From Bacteroidaceae bacterium (GTDB lineage: Bacteria > Bacteroidota > Bacteroidia > Bacteroidales > Bacteroidaceae): a stretch of DNA of 64,000 nucleotides. This document shows, piece by piece, positions 17,923 to 27,600 of the stretch. The notes beneath the pieces are model-generated. The model ran no database searches and was not told where the DNA came from. It worked only from the letters and a program-made list of their open reading frames with translations. The position numbers and the translations under genes are program-made. The stretch lies in NCBI GenBank assembly GCA_900770665.1, contig CAAGKZ010000059.1, positions 1 through 64,000 on the forward strand. The letters run 5' to 3'. Within the stretch, counting starts at the first letter, position 1. Each line of letters starts with the position of its first letter.

Positions 17923-17990
17923 GTTCATTAGCGGCTGGGCGCACGAAGCATGGATGAAAATCATGCCGTGCGGGTCGCTATGAAATGAAC
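17923..17990. other. Imperfect long hairpin in the metG-flippase gap
   Basis: Arms pair in four blocks: GTTCAT/ATGAAC, TAGCG/CGCTA, CGCACG/CGTGCG and GCATG/CATGC around loop GATGAAAAT. No T-run follows on either side, so it is not a standard terminator. It lies downstream of metG. It may be a structured 3' region or a decayed repeat. Confidence 0.5.
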
Positions 17991-18030
17991 GAGCCAATGA
18001 CATTGCAAATATAGAATGACAAGTCTGATG

Positions 18031-20088
18031 TTACTTTATCTCGCTGCCGGGTTTTGTTGCGGGGGTAACGGTGAGCAACGAGAGCTTGCCTTCGTTGTTC
18101 TCGGCGCTCAGAATCATTCCTTCGCTCACAATGCCGCGCATTGTACGTGGCGGCAGGTTGGCTATGAAGCATACCTGCTTGCCCACAAGCTCCTCGGGGT
18201 TGAAGTGCTTTGCAATACCCGAGAGGATTGTGCGTGTTTCCAATCCGTCGTCAATCTTGAACTGCAGGAGTTTGTCGGCCTTTGGAACCTTTGTGCATTC
18301 GAGCACTGTACCCACGCGCATGTCGAGCTTCATGAAATCGTCGAATGTGCACTCGGGGCGTATCGGGTTTGCCTTGTAGTTGGCAGCCTCGTTCTCTTTC
18401 TTTATGCGCTCAAGACGGTCGAGTTGTGCCTGTATAGTCTCGTCCTCAATCTTCTCGAAGAGCAGGCCAACCTCACCAAGTTCGTGACCCTCGCCAAGCA
18501 GTGTTGTGCTGCCAAGGCTTGTCCACTCAAAGTTCTCTATGTTGAGCATCTCGCGCAGTTTCTTGCTGCTGAATGGGAGGAATGGTTCAAATACGATAGA
18601 GAGGTTTGCCACAAGCTGTAACGATAGGTTCAGGATTGTTGCAACGCGGTTCATATCTGTCTTTGCTAATTTCCAAGGTTCGGTCTCTGCAAGGTAGCGG
18701 TTACCGATGCGTGCAAGCTCCATGGCCTCTTTCTGTGCCTCGCGGAACTTGTACTGGTCGAGAAGGCTCTCTACACGCTCCTTGACATTTACAAACTCGT
18801 CGATGATGGCCTTGTCATAGTCGGTGAGCTGGCCGCATGCAGGAACCTTGCCGTCGAAATATTTCTTTGTGAGAACGAGTGCGCGGTTCACGAAGTTGCC
18901 ATACACGGCAACAAGTTCGTTGTTGTTGCGTGCCTGGAAATCCTTCCAAGTGAAGTTGTTGTCCTTTGTCTCGGGCGCATTGGCTGTGAGCACGTAGCGC
19001 AGGACATCCTGCTTGCCGGGGAAGTCAACGAGATATTCGTTGAGCCATACCGCCCAGTTGCGCGATGTTGAAATCTTGTCGTCCTCAAGGTTAAGGAACT
19101 CGTTGCTCGGTACGTTGTCGGGCATCACATACTTGCCGTGAGCCTTCATCATTACCGGGAAGATGATGCAGTGGAACACGATGTTGTCCTTGCCGATGAA
19201 GTGTACAAGGCGTGTGTCCTCGCTCTGCCACCACTGTTCCCATGTTCCATGCTTCGCGGGGTCTTTGTCGCAAAGTTCCTTTGTGTTGCTGATGTATCCG
19301 ATAGGTGCATCGAACCAAACGTAGAGTACCTTCCCGTCGGCTCCCTCAACGGGTACGGGGATTCCCCAGTCAAGGTCGCGTGTCATGGCGCGTGGCTGCA
19401 GGTCCATGTCGAGCCAGCTCTTGCACTGGCCGTATACATTGGGTCGCCACTCCTTGTGGTTCTCAAGAATCCACTCCTTCAGCCACTGCTGGTAATCGTT
19501 AAGTGGCAGGTACCAGTTCTTAGTCTCCTTGAGTATCGGTGTCTCGCCGGTCTCCTTTGAACGTGGGTTGATGAGTTCTGTTGGCTCAAGCGCACGGCCG
19601 CAACCCTCCTCGCACTGGTTGCCATAGGCCTGCTTGTGGCAGTAGGGGCACTCGCCAACAACATCGCGGTCGGTAAGGAACTTCTCGTTCTTTACATCGT
19701 AGAACTGCTTTGATGTCTGCTCAACGAGCTTGCCGTCGTCATATAGTTTGCGGAAGAACTCAGAGGCGAATTTGTGATGAGTCTCGGATGTTGTGCGGCT
19801 GTACACATCGAATGAAATGCCGAATCCCTTGAAACTCTCCTTGATGATGCCGTGGTAACGGTCAACTACATCCTGTGGAGTGATACCCTCTTTGCGTGCG
19901 CGCTGTGTAACTGGCACACCGTGTTCGTCACTACCGCCGATGAAGAGTACATCCTCGCCCTTGAGGCGCAGATAGCGTACGTAGATGTCGGCAGGTACAT
20001 ATACACCTGCAAGGTGACCGATGTGGACAGGACCGTTTGCGTATGGCAGGGCCGATGTCACAAGTGTTCTTTTGAATTTCTTTTCCAT
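18031..20088 (-). CDS. metG: Methionyl-tRNA synthetase
   Basis: A class I synthetase of 685 residues that charges tRNA-Met. The HIGH motif is PVHIGHLAG at about residue 22. The zinc-knuckle part has [19 protein letters not shown] (residues about 145-165), the four-Cys type. The KMSKS loop is KISTSRNW near 345, with Ile and Thr replacing Met and Lys, a common variant. The C-terminal domain (about 575-685, [32 protein letters not shown]) is the EMAP/Arc1p-like tRNA-binding module. A TACTTTTG -7 box lies at 20150-20157, 62 bp upstream. Confidence 0.97.
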   Translation of the reverse strand: MEKKFKRTLVTSALPYANGPVHIGHLAGVYVPADIYVRYLRLKGEDVLFIGGSDEHGVPVTQRARKEGITPQDVVDRYHGIIKESFKGFGISFDVYSRTTSETHHKFASEFFRKLYDDGKLVEQTSKQFYDVKNEKFLTDRDVVGECPYCHKQAYGNQCEEGCGRALEPTELINPRSKETGETPILKETKNWYLPLNDYQQWLKEWILENHKEWRPNVYGQCKSWLDMDLQPRAMTRDLDWGIPVPVEGADGKVLYVWFDAPIGYISNTKELCDKDPAKHGTWEQWWQSEDTRLVHFIGKDNIVFHCIIFPVMMKAHGKYVMPDNVPSNEFLNLEDDKISTSRNWAVWLNEYLVDFPGKQDVLRYVLTANAPETKDNNFTWKDFQARNNNELVAVYGNFVNRALVLTKKYFDGKVPACGQLTDYDKAIIDEFVNVKERVESLLDQYKFREAQKEAMELARIGNRYLAETEPWKLAKTDMNRVATILNLSLQLVANLSIVFEPFLPFSSKKLREMLNIENFEWTSLGSTTLLGEGHELGEVGLLFEKIEDETIQAQLDRLERIKKENEAANYKANPIRPECTFDDFMKLDMRVGTVLECTKVPKADKLLQFKIDDGLETRTILSGIAKHFNPEELVGKQVCFIANLPPRTMRGIVSEGMILSAENNEGKLSLLTVTPATKPGSEIK

Positions 20089-20235
20089 TTTTGTGTTATT
20101 TTTTGTTCTGTATTTTTCTGATAAAAGGTCGCGTTTCCGCTACAATTTACAAAAGTAGCTATTTTATTTTAAAATCGGGCATACGCGCGAGAAGAAATTG
20201 TCGTTTTGCAGTCCGCTGCTGTAACTCTCTCGGTT

Positions 20236-20267
20236 TTTGTGTTTTTTCGATAAAAATGTTACTTTTG
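20236..20267 (+). promoter_or_regulatory. Promoter of the acyltransferase gene
   Basis: TTTG at 20236-20239 is followed after 20 bases by TACTTTTG at 20260-20267. This is a full match of the Bacteroidetes -7 box, 55 bp before the ATG. Confidence 0.7.
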
Positions 20268-20321
20268 TGACTGTAACACCTGTTTGGTGGTTGAAATTTT
20301 TGAAAATTAATTACATTTACT

Positions 20322-21497
20322 ATGCAAAAAAGCACTATTACATCGGTGAGTTTTGCAGATGCGAAGCCACATTACGAACTGCTCGACGGTTTGCGTGGTG
20401 TAGCTGCGATTCTTGTACTTTTCTATCACGTTTTCGAGGGACTTGCTTTTGCCGAGGCAACAAACGGTGCCGGCAGCGGACTTATAACCACGCTCAACCA
20501 CGGGCACATTGCCGTGGATTTCTTTTTTATCCTTTCGGGTTTTGTAATAAGTTACGCCTATGATGACCGTTGGACTAAAATGAGCACATGGCAGTTCTTC
20601 AAGCGCCGTCTGGTACGTCTGCACCCCATGCTTATGATGGGTGCGTTGATTGGTGTGCTGGCATTCGCTTTTGTGGGTTTTGAAAAATGGGATGGTACCA
20701 ATGCTCCTACCGGTTGGGTGATGGTTGCGATGCTGCTTACCATGTTCATGATTCCGGCGGTGCCCGGTGTGCCATACGAGGTGCGTGGCAATGGCGAGAT
20801 GTTCCCGCTCAACGGCCCGGCATGGTCGCTTTTCTTTGAGTATGTCGGCAATATCCTTTATGCGCTTGTAATACGTCGTCTGTCTACAAAAATCCTTACA
20901 ATTTTGGCGGTTGTTTTGGGATGTCTGCACACATGGTTCTTTGTGGGGAATGTGTCGGGGTACGACATGGTTGGTGTTGGTTGGACTATCAATGAAGTGA
21001 ATTTCTGGGGTGGTCTGGTACGTATGTTGTTCCCCTTTACTGTGGGTATGTTGCTTGCCCGCACATTCAAGCCACGCAAGGTTAAGGGTGCTTTCTGGAT
21101 ATGTTGTGTGATGCTCGTTGTACTGTTTGCAGTGCCATATATTGCGCCTTTTGAAAATTCAGACATCAGTGTAAACAGCCTGTACGAGGTTGTGTGTATT
21201 GCGGCAGTGTTTCCATTTATTGTGTGGTTGGGTGCTTGCGGTGGAATGGGTGGTTCTTGTACATCAAAAGTCAGCAAAGTGCTTGGCGATTTGTCCTATC
21301 CGCTGTATATAGTCCACTACCCGATAATGTATATTTTCTACGCATGGCTCATTGAGAAAAAATATTACACACTGAATGAGTGCCTGGGTGTGGCCGCGCT
21401 TGTTGTCGTTTCAAGCATAGTGCTTGCACTCTTGTGCCTGAAGCTGTATGATGAGCCTGTGCGCAGGTGGCTTACACGGAAAATGCAAAAGAGATAA
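20322..21497 (+). CDS. Acyltransferase family 3 membrane protein
   Basis: A 391-residue integral membrane O-acyltransferase (OafA/NodX-like). The N-terminus ELLDGLRGVAAILVLFYHVFEG holds the R-x10-H motif of the family. GHIAVDFFFILSGFVISY follows at about residue 65. FFKRRLVRLHPML is the conserved cytoplasmic RxxR-x-P-like segment. Some ten helices are present. Such proteins add acetyl or other acyl groups to surface glycans. The gene stands alone between metG (divergent) and dapB, with its own promoter. The substrate is unknown. Confidence 0.9.
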   Translation: MQKSTITSVSFADAKPHYELLDGLRGVAAILVLFYHVFEGLAFAEATNGAGSGLITTLNHGHIAVDFFFILSGFVISYAYDDRWTKMSTWQFFKRRLVRLHPMLMMGALIGVLAFAFVGFEKWDGTNAPTGWVMVAMLLTMFMIPAVPGVPYEVRGNGEMFPLNGPAWSLFFEYVGNILYALVIRRLSTKILTILAVVLGCLHTWFFVGNVSGYDMVGVGWTINEVNFWGGLVRMLFPFTVGMLLARTFKPRKVKGAFWICCVMLVVLFAVPYIAPFENSDISVNSLYEVVCIAAVFPFIVWLGACGGMGGSCTSKVSKVLGDLSYPLYIVHYPIMYIFYAWLIEKKYYTLNECLGVAALVVVSSIVLALLCLKLYDEPVRRWLTRKMQKR

Positions 21498-21601
21498 CAG
21501 TGAAAAGAGCGGCTCGTGGGCTGCTCTTTTTGTTATTTATAATTAAATTGAGATATTTAAGTAAAATTTTGATTATCTTCGCGGCTATAAATTTGAATGA
21601 A

Positions 21602-22357
21602 ATGAAAATAGCACTTATCGGATATGGAAAAATGGGCAAGACCATTGAGAGGATTGCCCTTGAGAGAGGACACGAGATTGTCTCTATAATCGACGTTGAA
21701 AACCACGATGATATCAAAGGCGAGGCCTTTGCAAGCGCCGATGTTGCCATTGAGTTCACTGCACCGCACGTTGCCTACAACAACTGTAAGTTGGCCATGG
21801 AGGCCGGCGTGAAGGTTGTCAGCGGCAGTACAGGCTGGTACCAGCAGCATGAGGCCGAGATGCGCGAGCTGTGCGAGAAAGAAGGCAAGACACTCTTCTG
21901 GTCAAGTAATTTTAGCCTTGGCGTTGCAATATTTTCAGCTGTGAATCGCTACCTTGCACGAATAATGAACAACTTCGACAACTACAAAGTAAAGATTGAA
22001 GAGACTCATCACATTCACAAGCTCGATGCTCCAAGCGGCACGGCGATAACTCTTGCCGAGGGTATTCTGGAGAATATCGGTCACAAGTTCAGCTGGGTTA
22101 TGGGTGACCTCACTAACCCCGACGGTAGTGTGACCGAGGGTGCAGTTCCAGGGCCTACGGAAATTAAGATTGACGCAATACGTCGCGATGAGGTTCCCGG
22201 TATTCACAGCATCACCTATGACTCTGATGCCGATACCATAACCATTACTCACGATGCCCACAACCGCAACGGTTTTGCTTTGGGTGCAGTGATTGCCGCA
22301 GAGTATACAGCCGGACATAGCGGCTTGCTTGGCATGAAGGATTTGTTCAACTTCTAA
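21602..22357 (+). CDS. dapB: 4-hydroxy-tetrahydrodipicolinate reductase
   Basis: DapB reduces the DapA product in lysine and diaminopimelate synthesis. The 251-residue form begins MKIALIGYGKMGKTIE with the nucleotide-binding GxGxMG. IEFTAPHV and VVSGSTGWY follow. The catalytic EETHHIHKLDAPSGTA (His-His and Lys) lies at about 140-155. HNRNGFALGAV closes the fold. The frame is open upstream to 21467, but the extra codons overlap the acyltransferase end and a non-coding gap, so ATG at 21602 is chosen. A TATCTTCG box at 21574-21581 is a possible -7. It leads an operon with lepB and a WbqC-like gene. Confidence 0.96.
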   Translation: MKIALIGYGKMGKTIERIALERGHEIVSIIDVENHDDIKGEAFASADVAIEFTAPHVAYNNCKLAMEAGVKVVSGSTGWYQQHEAEMRELCEKEGKTLFWSSNFSLGVAIFSAVNRYLARIMNNFDNYKVKIEETHHIHKLDAPSGTAITLAEGILENIGHKFSWVMGDLTNPDGSVTEGAVPGPTEIKIDAIRRDEVPGIHSITYDSDADTITITHDAHNRNGFALGAVIAAEYTAGHSGLLGMKDLFNF

Positions 22358-22367
22358 AAAGCAGACA

Positions 22368-23921
22368 ATGGCAGAATACAGGTTCAAGGTTTTAAATAAG
22401 GAAATCTCTGTTGAGACCGACCGTAAGGCTCTCATCAAGATGGGTATTATACTTGTGCTTTACATAGCATTCCTCATTTGGGTGAAAAGCTGGATGGGTG
22501 TGATTGTCATCCCGTTCATAGTTGACAATTATACAACACATTTCATTCCTTGGAAATGGTGGAAAAACTTGAAGAACAAGACGGCCCGCAGTGTTATGAG
22601 TTGGGTCGATTCAATAGTCTTTGCCCTGGTGGCCGTCTACTTTGTCCACATCTACTTTTTCCAGAACTATGTGATTCCGACATCTTCACTTGAAAAGACA
22701 TTGGTTGTCGGTGATTACCTTTTCGTGAGCAAACTGAACTATGGCCCTCGCAAGCCTCAGACACCGCTCAGCATGCCGTTGACGCAGCACACAATGCCTT
22801 TGTTCGGCGGCAAAAGTTACATAGATGCCATTCAGTGGGACTATGAGCGTGTGGCAGGTTTTGAAAGTGTCGAGCGCGGCGATATTGTTGTGTTCAACTA
22901 TCCGGCCGGTGATGTTGCGACTACCAATCCCGAGGTAATAGATGTCCACACAATGTGCTATGCCTTTGGTATGGAGCTGAACCCGCAGTTGCATGGGGTG
23001 GATACCCTGTCGGCCGCTGAGGCTTACCCTTTCTATAAGGAGATTTACAACGATGGTCTTGAATATATAAAGTCGCATCCGGGGGAATTCGGTAAGTTGC
23101 TCCACCGTCCTGTTGACCGTCGCGAGAATTATGTAAAGCGTTGCATCGGTTTGCCCGGTGAGGTGCTTGAAATAAGAGACAAAATAGTGTATGTCGATGG
23201 CAAGGAACTGTCGGACAAGAACTTTGTGCAATACAACTACAACGTTGTGCTTACACGTGGAATAACTGAGGAGCAGCGTCGCGAGTGGGGTATAAGCAAG
23301 GAGGATTTGATGGCTTTGCAGCCCATTCATTCACGCAATATAACCGAAGAGGTGCGTTTGGCCTATGAGTTGCCTCTTGATTTGGTGGAGTCTCTTCGTG
23401 CATCAAACAGGAATGTGCTTATTGGACAGCTTCCATTGACGAAGGAGGTCTATAACAGGCTTCGTGCAGACAAGCGTCTTTGTGCCGGCATTATGATTGC
23501 GAACCAGAACTCTACGTTCGGTGTCTATCCGCTTAACGGAAACAAGGGGTGGACTGTTGACAATTACGGTCCAGTGTGGATTCCCAAACGTGGCGAGAGT
23601 GTGCAGTTGACACCTGAAAACGTTGCGGTTTATGAGCGTCCTATTGTGGATTATGAGGGTAACACTCTTGAGGTGCGCGATGGCAAGATTTTTATCAATG
23701 GCGTCGAGAGTGACAGCTACACCTTCAAGATGGACTACTATTGGATGATGGGCGACAATCGTCACAACAGTGCCGACTCCCGTTGTTGGGGTTTTGTCCC
23801 CGAGGATCACATTGTCGGTAAGGCGCTGTTCGTGTGGCTTTCGCTTGACAAGGACCGCGGATGGTTTGACGGTAAAATCCGTTGGAAACGTATGTTCCGT
23901 AGTGTTAGTTCGTTTGACTGA
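22368..23921 (+). CDS. lepB: Signal peptidase I (long Bacteroidales form)
   Basis: Cleaves signal peptides of exported proteins. The 517-residue length is nearly twice that of many LepB proteins. Two N-terminal helices (KMGIILVLYIAFLIWVKSW and MSWVDSIVFALVAVYFVHIYF) are followed by IPTSSLEKTLVVGDYLFVSK, with the catalytic Ser near residue 106. The general-base Lys is in YVKRCIGLPGE near residue 262. MMGDNRHNSADSRCWGF near 463 is box E. About 180 residues are inserted between the Lys and box E. dapB lies 10 bp upstream and a WbqC-like gene 22 bp downstream, the usual Bacteroidales order. Confidence 0.95.
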   Translation: MAEYRFKVLNKEISVETDRKALIKMGIILVLYIAFLIWVKSWMGVIVIPFIVDNYTTHFIPWKWWKNLKNKTARSVMSWVDSIVFALVAVYFVHIYFFQNYVIPTSSLEKTLVVGDYLFVSKLNYGPRKPQTPLSMPLTQHTMPLFGGKSYIDAIQWDYERVAGFESVERGDIVVFNYPAGDVATTNPEVIDVHTMCYAFGMELNPQLHGVDTLSAAEAYPFYKEIYNDGLEYIKSHPGEFGKLLHRPVDRRENYVKRCIGLPGEVLEIRDKIVYVDGKELSDKNFVQYNYNVVLTRGITEEQRREWGISKEDLMALQPIHSRNITEEVRLAYELPLDLVESLRASNRNVLIGQLPLTKEVYNRLRADKRLCAGIMIANQNSTFGVYPLNGNKGWTVDNYGPVWIPKRGESVQLTPENVAVYERPIVDYEGNTLEVRDGKIFINGVESDSYTFKMDYYWMMGDNRHNSADSRCWGFVPEDHIVGKALFVWLSLDKDRGWFDGKIRWKRMFRSVSSFD

Positions 23922-23943
23922 GAATTCGTTTGATTAAGGTTCA

Positions 23944-24564
23944 ATGAAAATCCTTACACATCCTTTATACCTTGCAGCCGTGCCTCTTTATGCACGGCTG
24001 TATGCATCTGAAACTATAGTCTTTGACGATAGCGCGCCTTTTGTTAAACAGACATTCCGCAACCGTGCTGTAATTGCCACCGAGAACGGAGCACAGTCCC
24101 TGACAATCCCTGTTGTGCATGACGGCGGCAAGGTGGCAATGCGCGATGTGCGCATAAGCGAGCATGGCAATTGGCGTCACCAGCACTGGAATGCCATTGT
24201 CAGCGCCTATCGCAAGAGTCCTTTCTTTGACTATTATGCTGATGATTTTGCCCACTTCTATGAAGAGCGCGATGGTTTCCTCATGGATTTCAATCTGCGT
24301 CTGCATGATGTGGTGAGTGAGCTGCTGGGCTTGGAAAGGAATGTCGGGTTTCTCTCCGATGAGGCTTTTGATGCTACTGCGGCTGTTGACCTGCGCTGCA
24401 TTGCCGAGCCCAAGGCTCTGGATACTGTAGATGGTATTGTGCATCAACCCTATTATCAGGTGTTTGCACAACGAAACGGTTTTATCCCTTCGTTGAGCAT
24501 CATTGACCTGCTATTCAATATGGGTCCCGAGGGACTCCTGGTGCTTCGCGACAGTGTGTTGTAA
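23944..24564 (+). CDS. WbqC-like family protein
   Basis: A 206-residue protein. Its N-terminus LYLAAVPLYARLYASETIVFDDSAPFVKQTFRNRAVI resembles the WbqC-like family, which has the pattern of a target, then a D-x-xFxKQsfrNR stretch. SLTIPVVH and HWNAIVSAYRKSPFFDYY follow at about residues 50-95, both typical. Members occur near surface polysaccharide genes, but the reaction is not established. It is the last gene of dapB-lepB-wbqC. Its TAA lies inside a 46-bp palindromic terminator. Confidence 0.85.
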   Translation: MKILTHPLYLAAVPLYARLYASETIVFDDSAPFVKQTFRNRAVIATENGAQSLTIPVVHDGGKVAMRDVRISEHGNWRHQHWNAIVSAYRKSPFFDYYADDFAHFYEERDGFLMDFNLRLHDVVSELLGLERNVGFLSDEAFDATAAVDLRCIAEPKALDTVDGIVHQPYYQVFAQRNGFIPSLSIIDLLFNMGPEGLLVLRDSVL

Positions 24565-24606
24565 ACAGCAAAGGAGGAAACCGCGGTTTCCTCCTTTGCT
24601 GTTTAC
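24561..24606. terminator. Bidirectional terminator, 46-bp perfect palindrome
   Basis: The two 23-bp arms start GTAAACAGCAAAGGAGG and are mirror-perfect with no unpaired loop base. The left arm includes the TAA stop of the WbqC-like gene. It sits between converging genes and also ends 15 bp before the stop of the giant secreted protein. Confidence 0.85.
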
Positions 24607-24621
24607 TGCTGTTGCAGTGTT

Positions 24622-27600
24622 TTAGTTCACTACTTTCTTCATTTTCCCGTTGATGGATATTATGTATACCCCTTTTCCAGGGAGTGGATATCGTTTTGTT
24701 TCACATCCTTGTACCGTTTCCTCAATGATGTTTCCATCGGTGGTATAGATAGCTATGTTTGCAGTCTCACCGGTTCCAACAACTGCTGCACCGTTTTCAA
24801 CATAACAAAGTTCCGTGTCGCCGGCCGTCTCTTCAATTCCTGTTGGCAACAGTGTAACCTCGCCGCGGCTTTCTGCTGTCCAAGAAAAACGAGAGTGAGC
24901 AGTTACTGTATAATAGTGTTCATATTTCCCGATATATACTACCGGTACTGTGACTGTAATGCTGGTATCCGAAGTGTCGCCATCAAAGACCCATTGGTTG
25001 TCGCAGCTCCTGTATACAGTAACATGGTATTCTGTAGCACCTTCTATCGGCTCCCAATTTATAGTGAAAGAGTTTTCTGTAATATTTGTCGGCTCTTTCA
25101 AGATTACCTGCGTAAATTCAATTCTCGGTCTCTCCGAACCGCTTGTGCTGTTGGTTCTGTATGTGCCGTCATATGCGTATATCTCGAAACGGTAATCTTC
25201 ATCGCACTCCAATCCTGTTACTGTGTAGTTCGTGGCATCGGCAATATATATATCCTTTGCAATACAATAGCTAATGCTCTTGTATTCACCGTCCTCTTCA
25301 AACAACACCTCATGGTATATACTTAAATAATAGCCTACGGCACCTTCTGTCGGTTCCCAATTGATGTTGAATGATGTGGCTGTAATGCCGGTGCACTCTT
25401 TCAGTTGTACAGTCTGGCTTGTAAACTCTGTTGTTGTGGTATATATGCGCTTTTCCTGGCTGTACTCGGTTTCCATATCGCCCTTGTGTGCCTTTACTTT
25501 GAATGTGTATGGCGCGGATGGTGAAAGACCTTCAATCGTATATTGCGTAACGTTGCCTATATTCAAGTTCTCATATCCCGTAACAGGTTCGCCCATATAA
25601 TAGTCCTGTGCGGTCAGTGTGTAGTACTCTGCTTCGTCGACAGGCTGCCAGCTTATTGTAATTGAGTTGGGCGTTGCGTTTGCATTGTCTATAACAACAG
25701 TCTGCTCATGGAACTTTAGGAAACCGCTGAATTCTATCTCGAATTCGCCATATACCTGTGAACCATCGAGTGCGTATGCTCTAACAACCACCTTGCCGTT
25801 TTCCTTGTTGCCGGCAGGCATAATTCTGCCCGATTCATCTATTACAGCAATCTCCTTGCCGCTTTCAATAGTCCAGTTGACTCCCTGATAGGTAGCGTAG
25901 TATGGTGAAACTGCTGCGGTTAATGTCAATGCTTCGTCTTCACCTGCAATGAAGCTCTCCTTGCCGATGATATTGATGTCTTCGGCAAAGACAACAGAGT
26001 ATGCATTCTCGGTTGAGGCGATATTCGAACGCGCTGTGTTATCGCTGCTTGCAGCACGTGTCGTGCTACGGCTCTCTTGTCTTTGGGGAATAACCATCTC
26101 AACAGCATAATATGGAGCATCGGCATTGTTGCTGCTATCGCTGTACGAATTCATATTACCCGAAACTTCGGCAATGGATTCAAGGCTCTCGGGTGTTGCT
26201 CCGCGTAATATGCGGTAACTCTCAACTGTGCAGCCTTCATATTTTGTCCAAGCAAGGTTCCACGATGTTCCAATGCCGCGGTTTATCATAACGTGCATGC
26301 TTTGGTGCGGTGTGCCCATTGCCGACTCTCCGTACGTTGTCACATAGCTCACTCTGTATCTCGCAGCTTGAATGTCGGGGGTAGAGGTTTCATCAATGTA
26401 GCTGCTTTGGCTTTTATCTATACTTGCAATTAAAGTGTAGTCATCGATTAATGTGGTCTCCTTGTATATGTTTATTCCGGTAATCTCTTCGGGCAAATCC
26501 TGCGGAATATCCAATGCTATGCGAATCTTTCCATCCTGCACGGTGAGCAATGATATTTCCGGTGTCGTATGCATATCGCTCACCTCAACCGCTTTTTCGT
26601 ATGTGGAGGTGTTGTAATCACTCTTAATGCTATGTCGTACGGTATATTTACCGGCTTTGTTGAACACTGCAACAGCACTGTCATTATTTATGACGGTAAA
26701 TGAGGCTGCCCCGTTCTTGCCGAAGCTTGTAAACCTGCCGTCGTCACCGGCAATTTCCCACTCGCCATCCTTGGCATTCGCAGCCGGAATGTTGACAGTT
26801 GCTCCGCCAAGTACAACATCGGGTATCTCAAAAGAGGTGTTCGGCTTTGCCTGAATATATATATTGCATTTTTCATCTCCGGCTGTAATTGTCTTGTTGC
26901 CCTCGCTGTTCCACACAACGGTGTACAGTGTCCCTTCTTGACTTATTACCTCACCGCCATCCCAGTCTATGCTCTCTGCAATGTTGCTGTTGATACCGAT
27001 AATGGTGCCGGCGCCAACTTCGCTTCTTGCAGGAGCTTCAATTTTTGTCGTTTCCTGTACGGTGAGCATATATACTTCGGAGAAGTCCGATTCAAGCATC
27101 TGCCCGTCGACAGCCTGCACCTGTATCTCATATTCTCCGGCAGGGATAGATGTGGTTGGTATGAAGAACCTGTTACCGCAGATAAGTTGCTTGTTTGACG
27201 GAACGTGTACACCGTTCTTGGTGCTGTTGCACGGCGAAATGATGTAGGCATTCTCTCCGCTCGCACCTTTGCGCTTTACACTAAGGTTATACTTCATTCT
27301 TATCTGTGGTGTCTCCTTGTCGGTGGAGTGTGTCCACGATATGCTTATGCCTTTAAAACTCTTTCCAACCGATATATTGGTTGGTGCAGCCGGGCGGCTG
27401 TTTTGTGTCTTCAACAGTAGGCTTTCTATTGCAATATCTCCTGTCGGTGTAACAAATGCTTCTTCTACATCAAGGCTGGAGGTTTCTTTTGCTGTCTTTA
27501 CAAACCTGTATGAATGGTCAGCGAACAATAAAGTTACTCCAATGTCATTGTTGACGCCGGCTTTCGAGGATATGAAATCCCTTGTTCCGTCGTTATTGAT

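Noticed and set aside
20307..20930. A 207-codon open frame on the minus strand
   Set aside because: Antisense to the acyltransferase gene, with a His/Thr-rich translation that lacks any fold.
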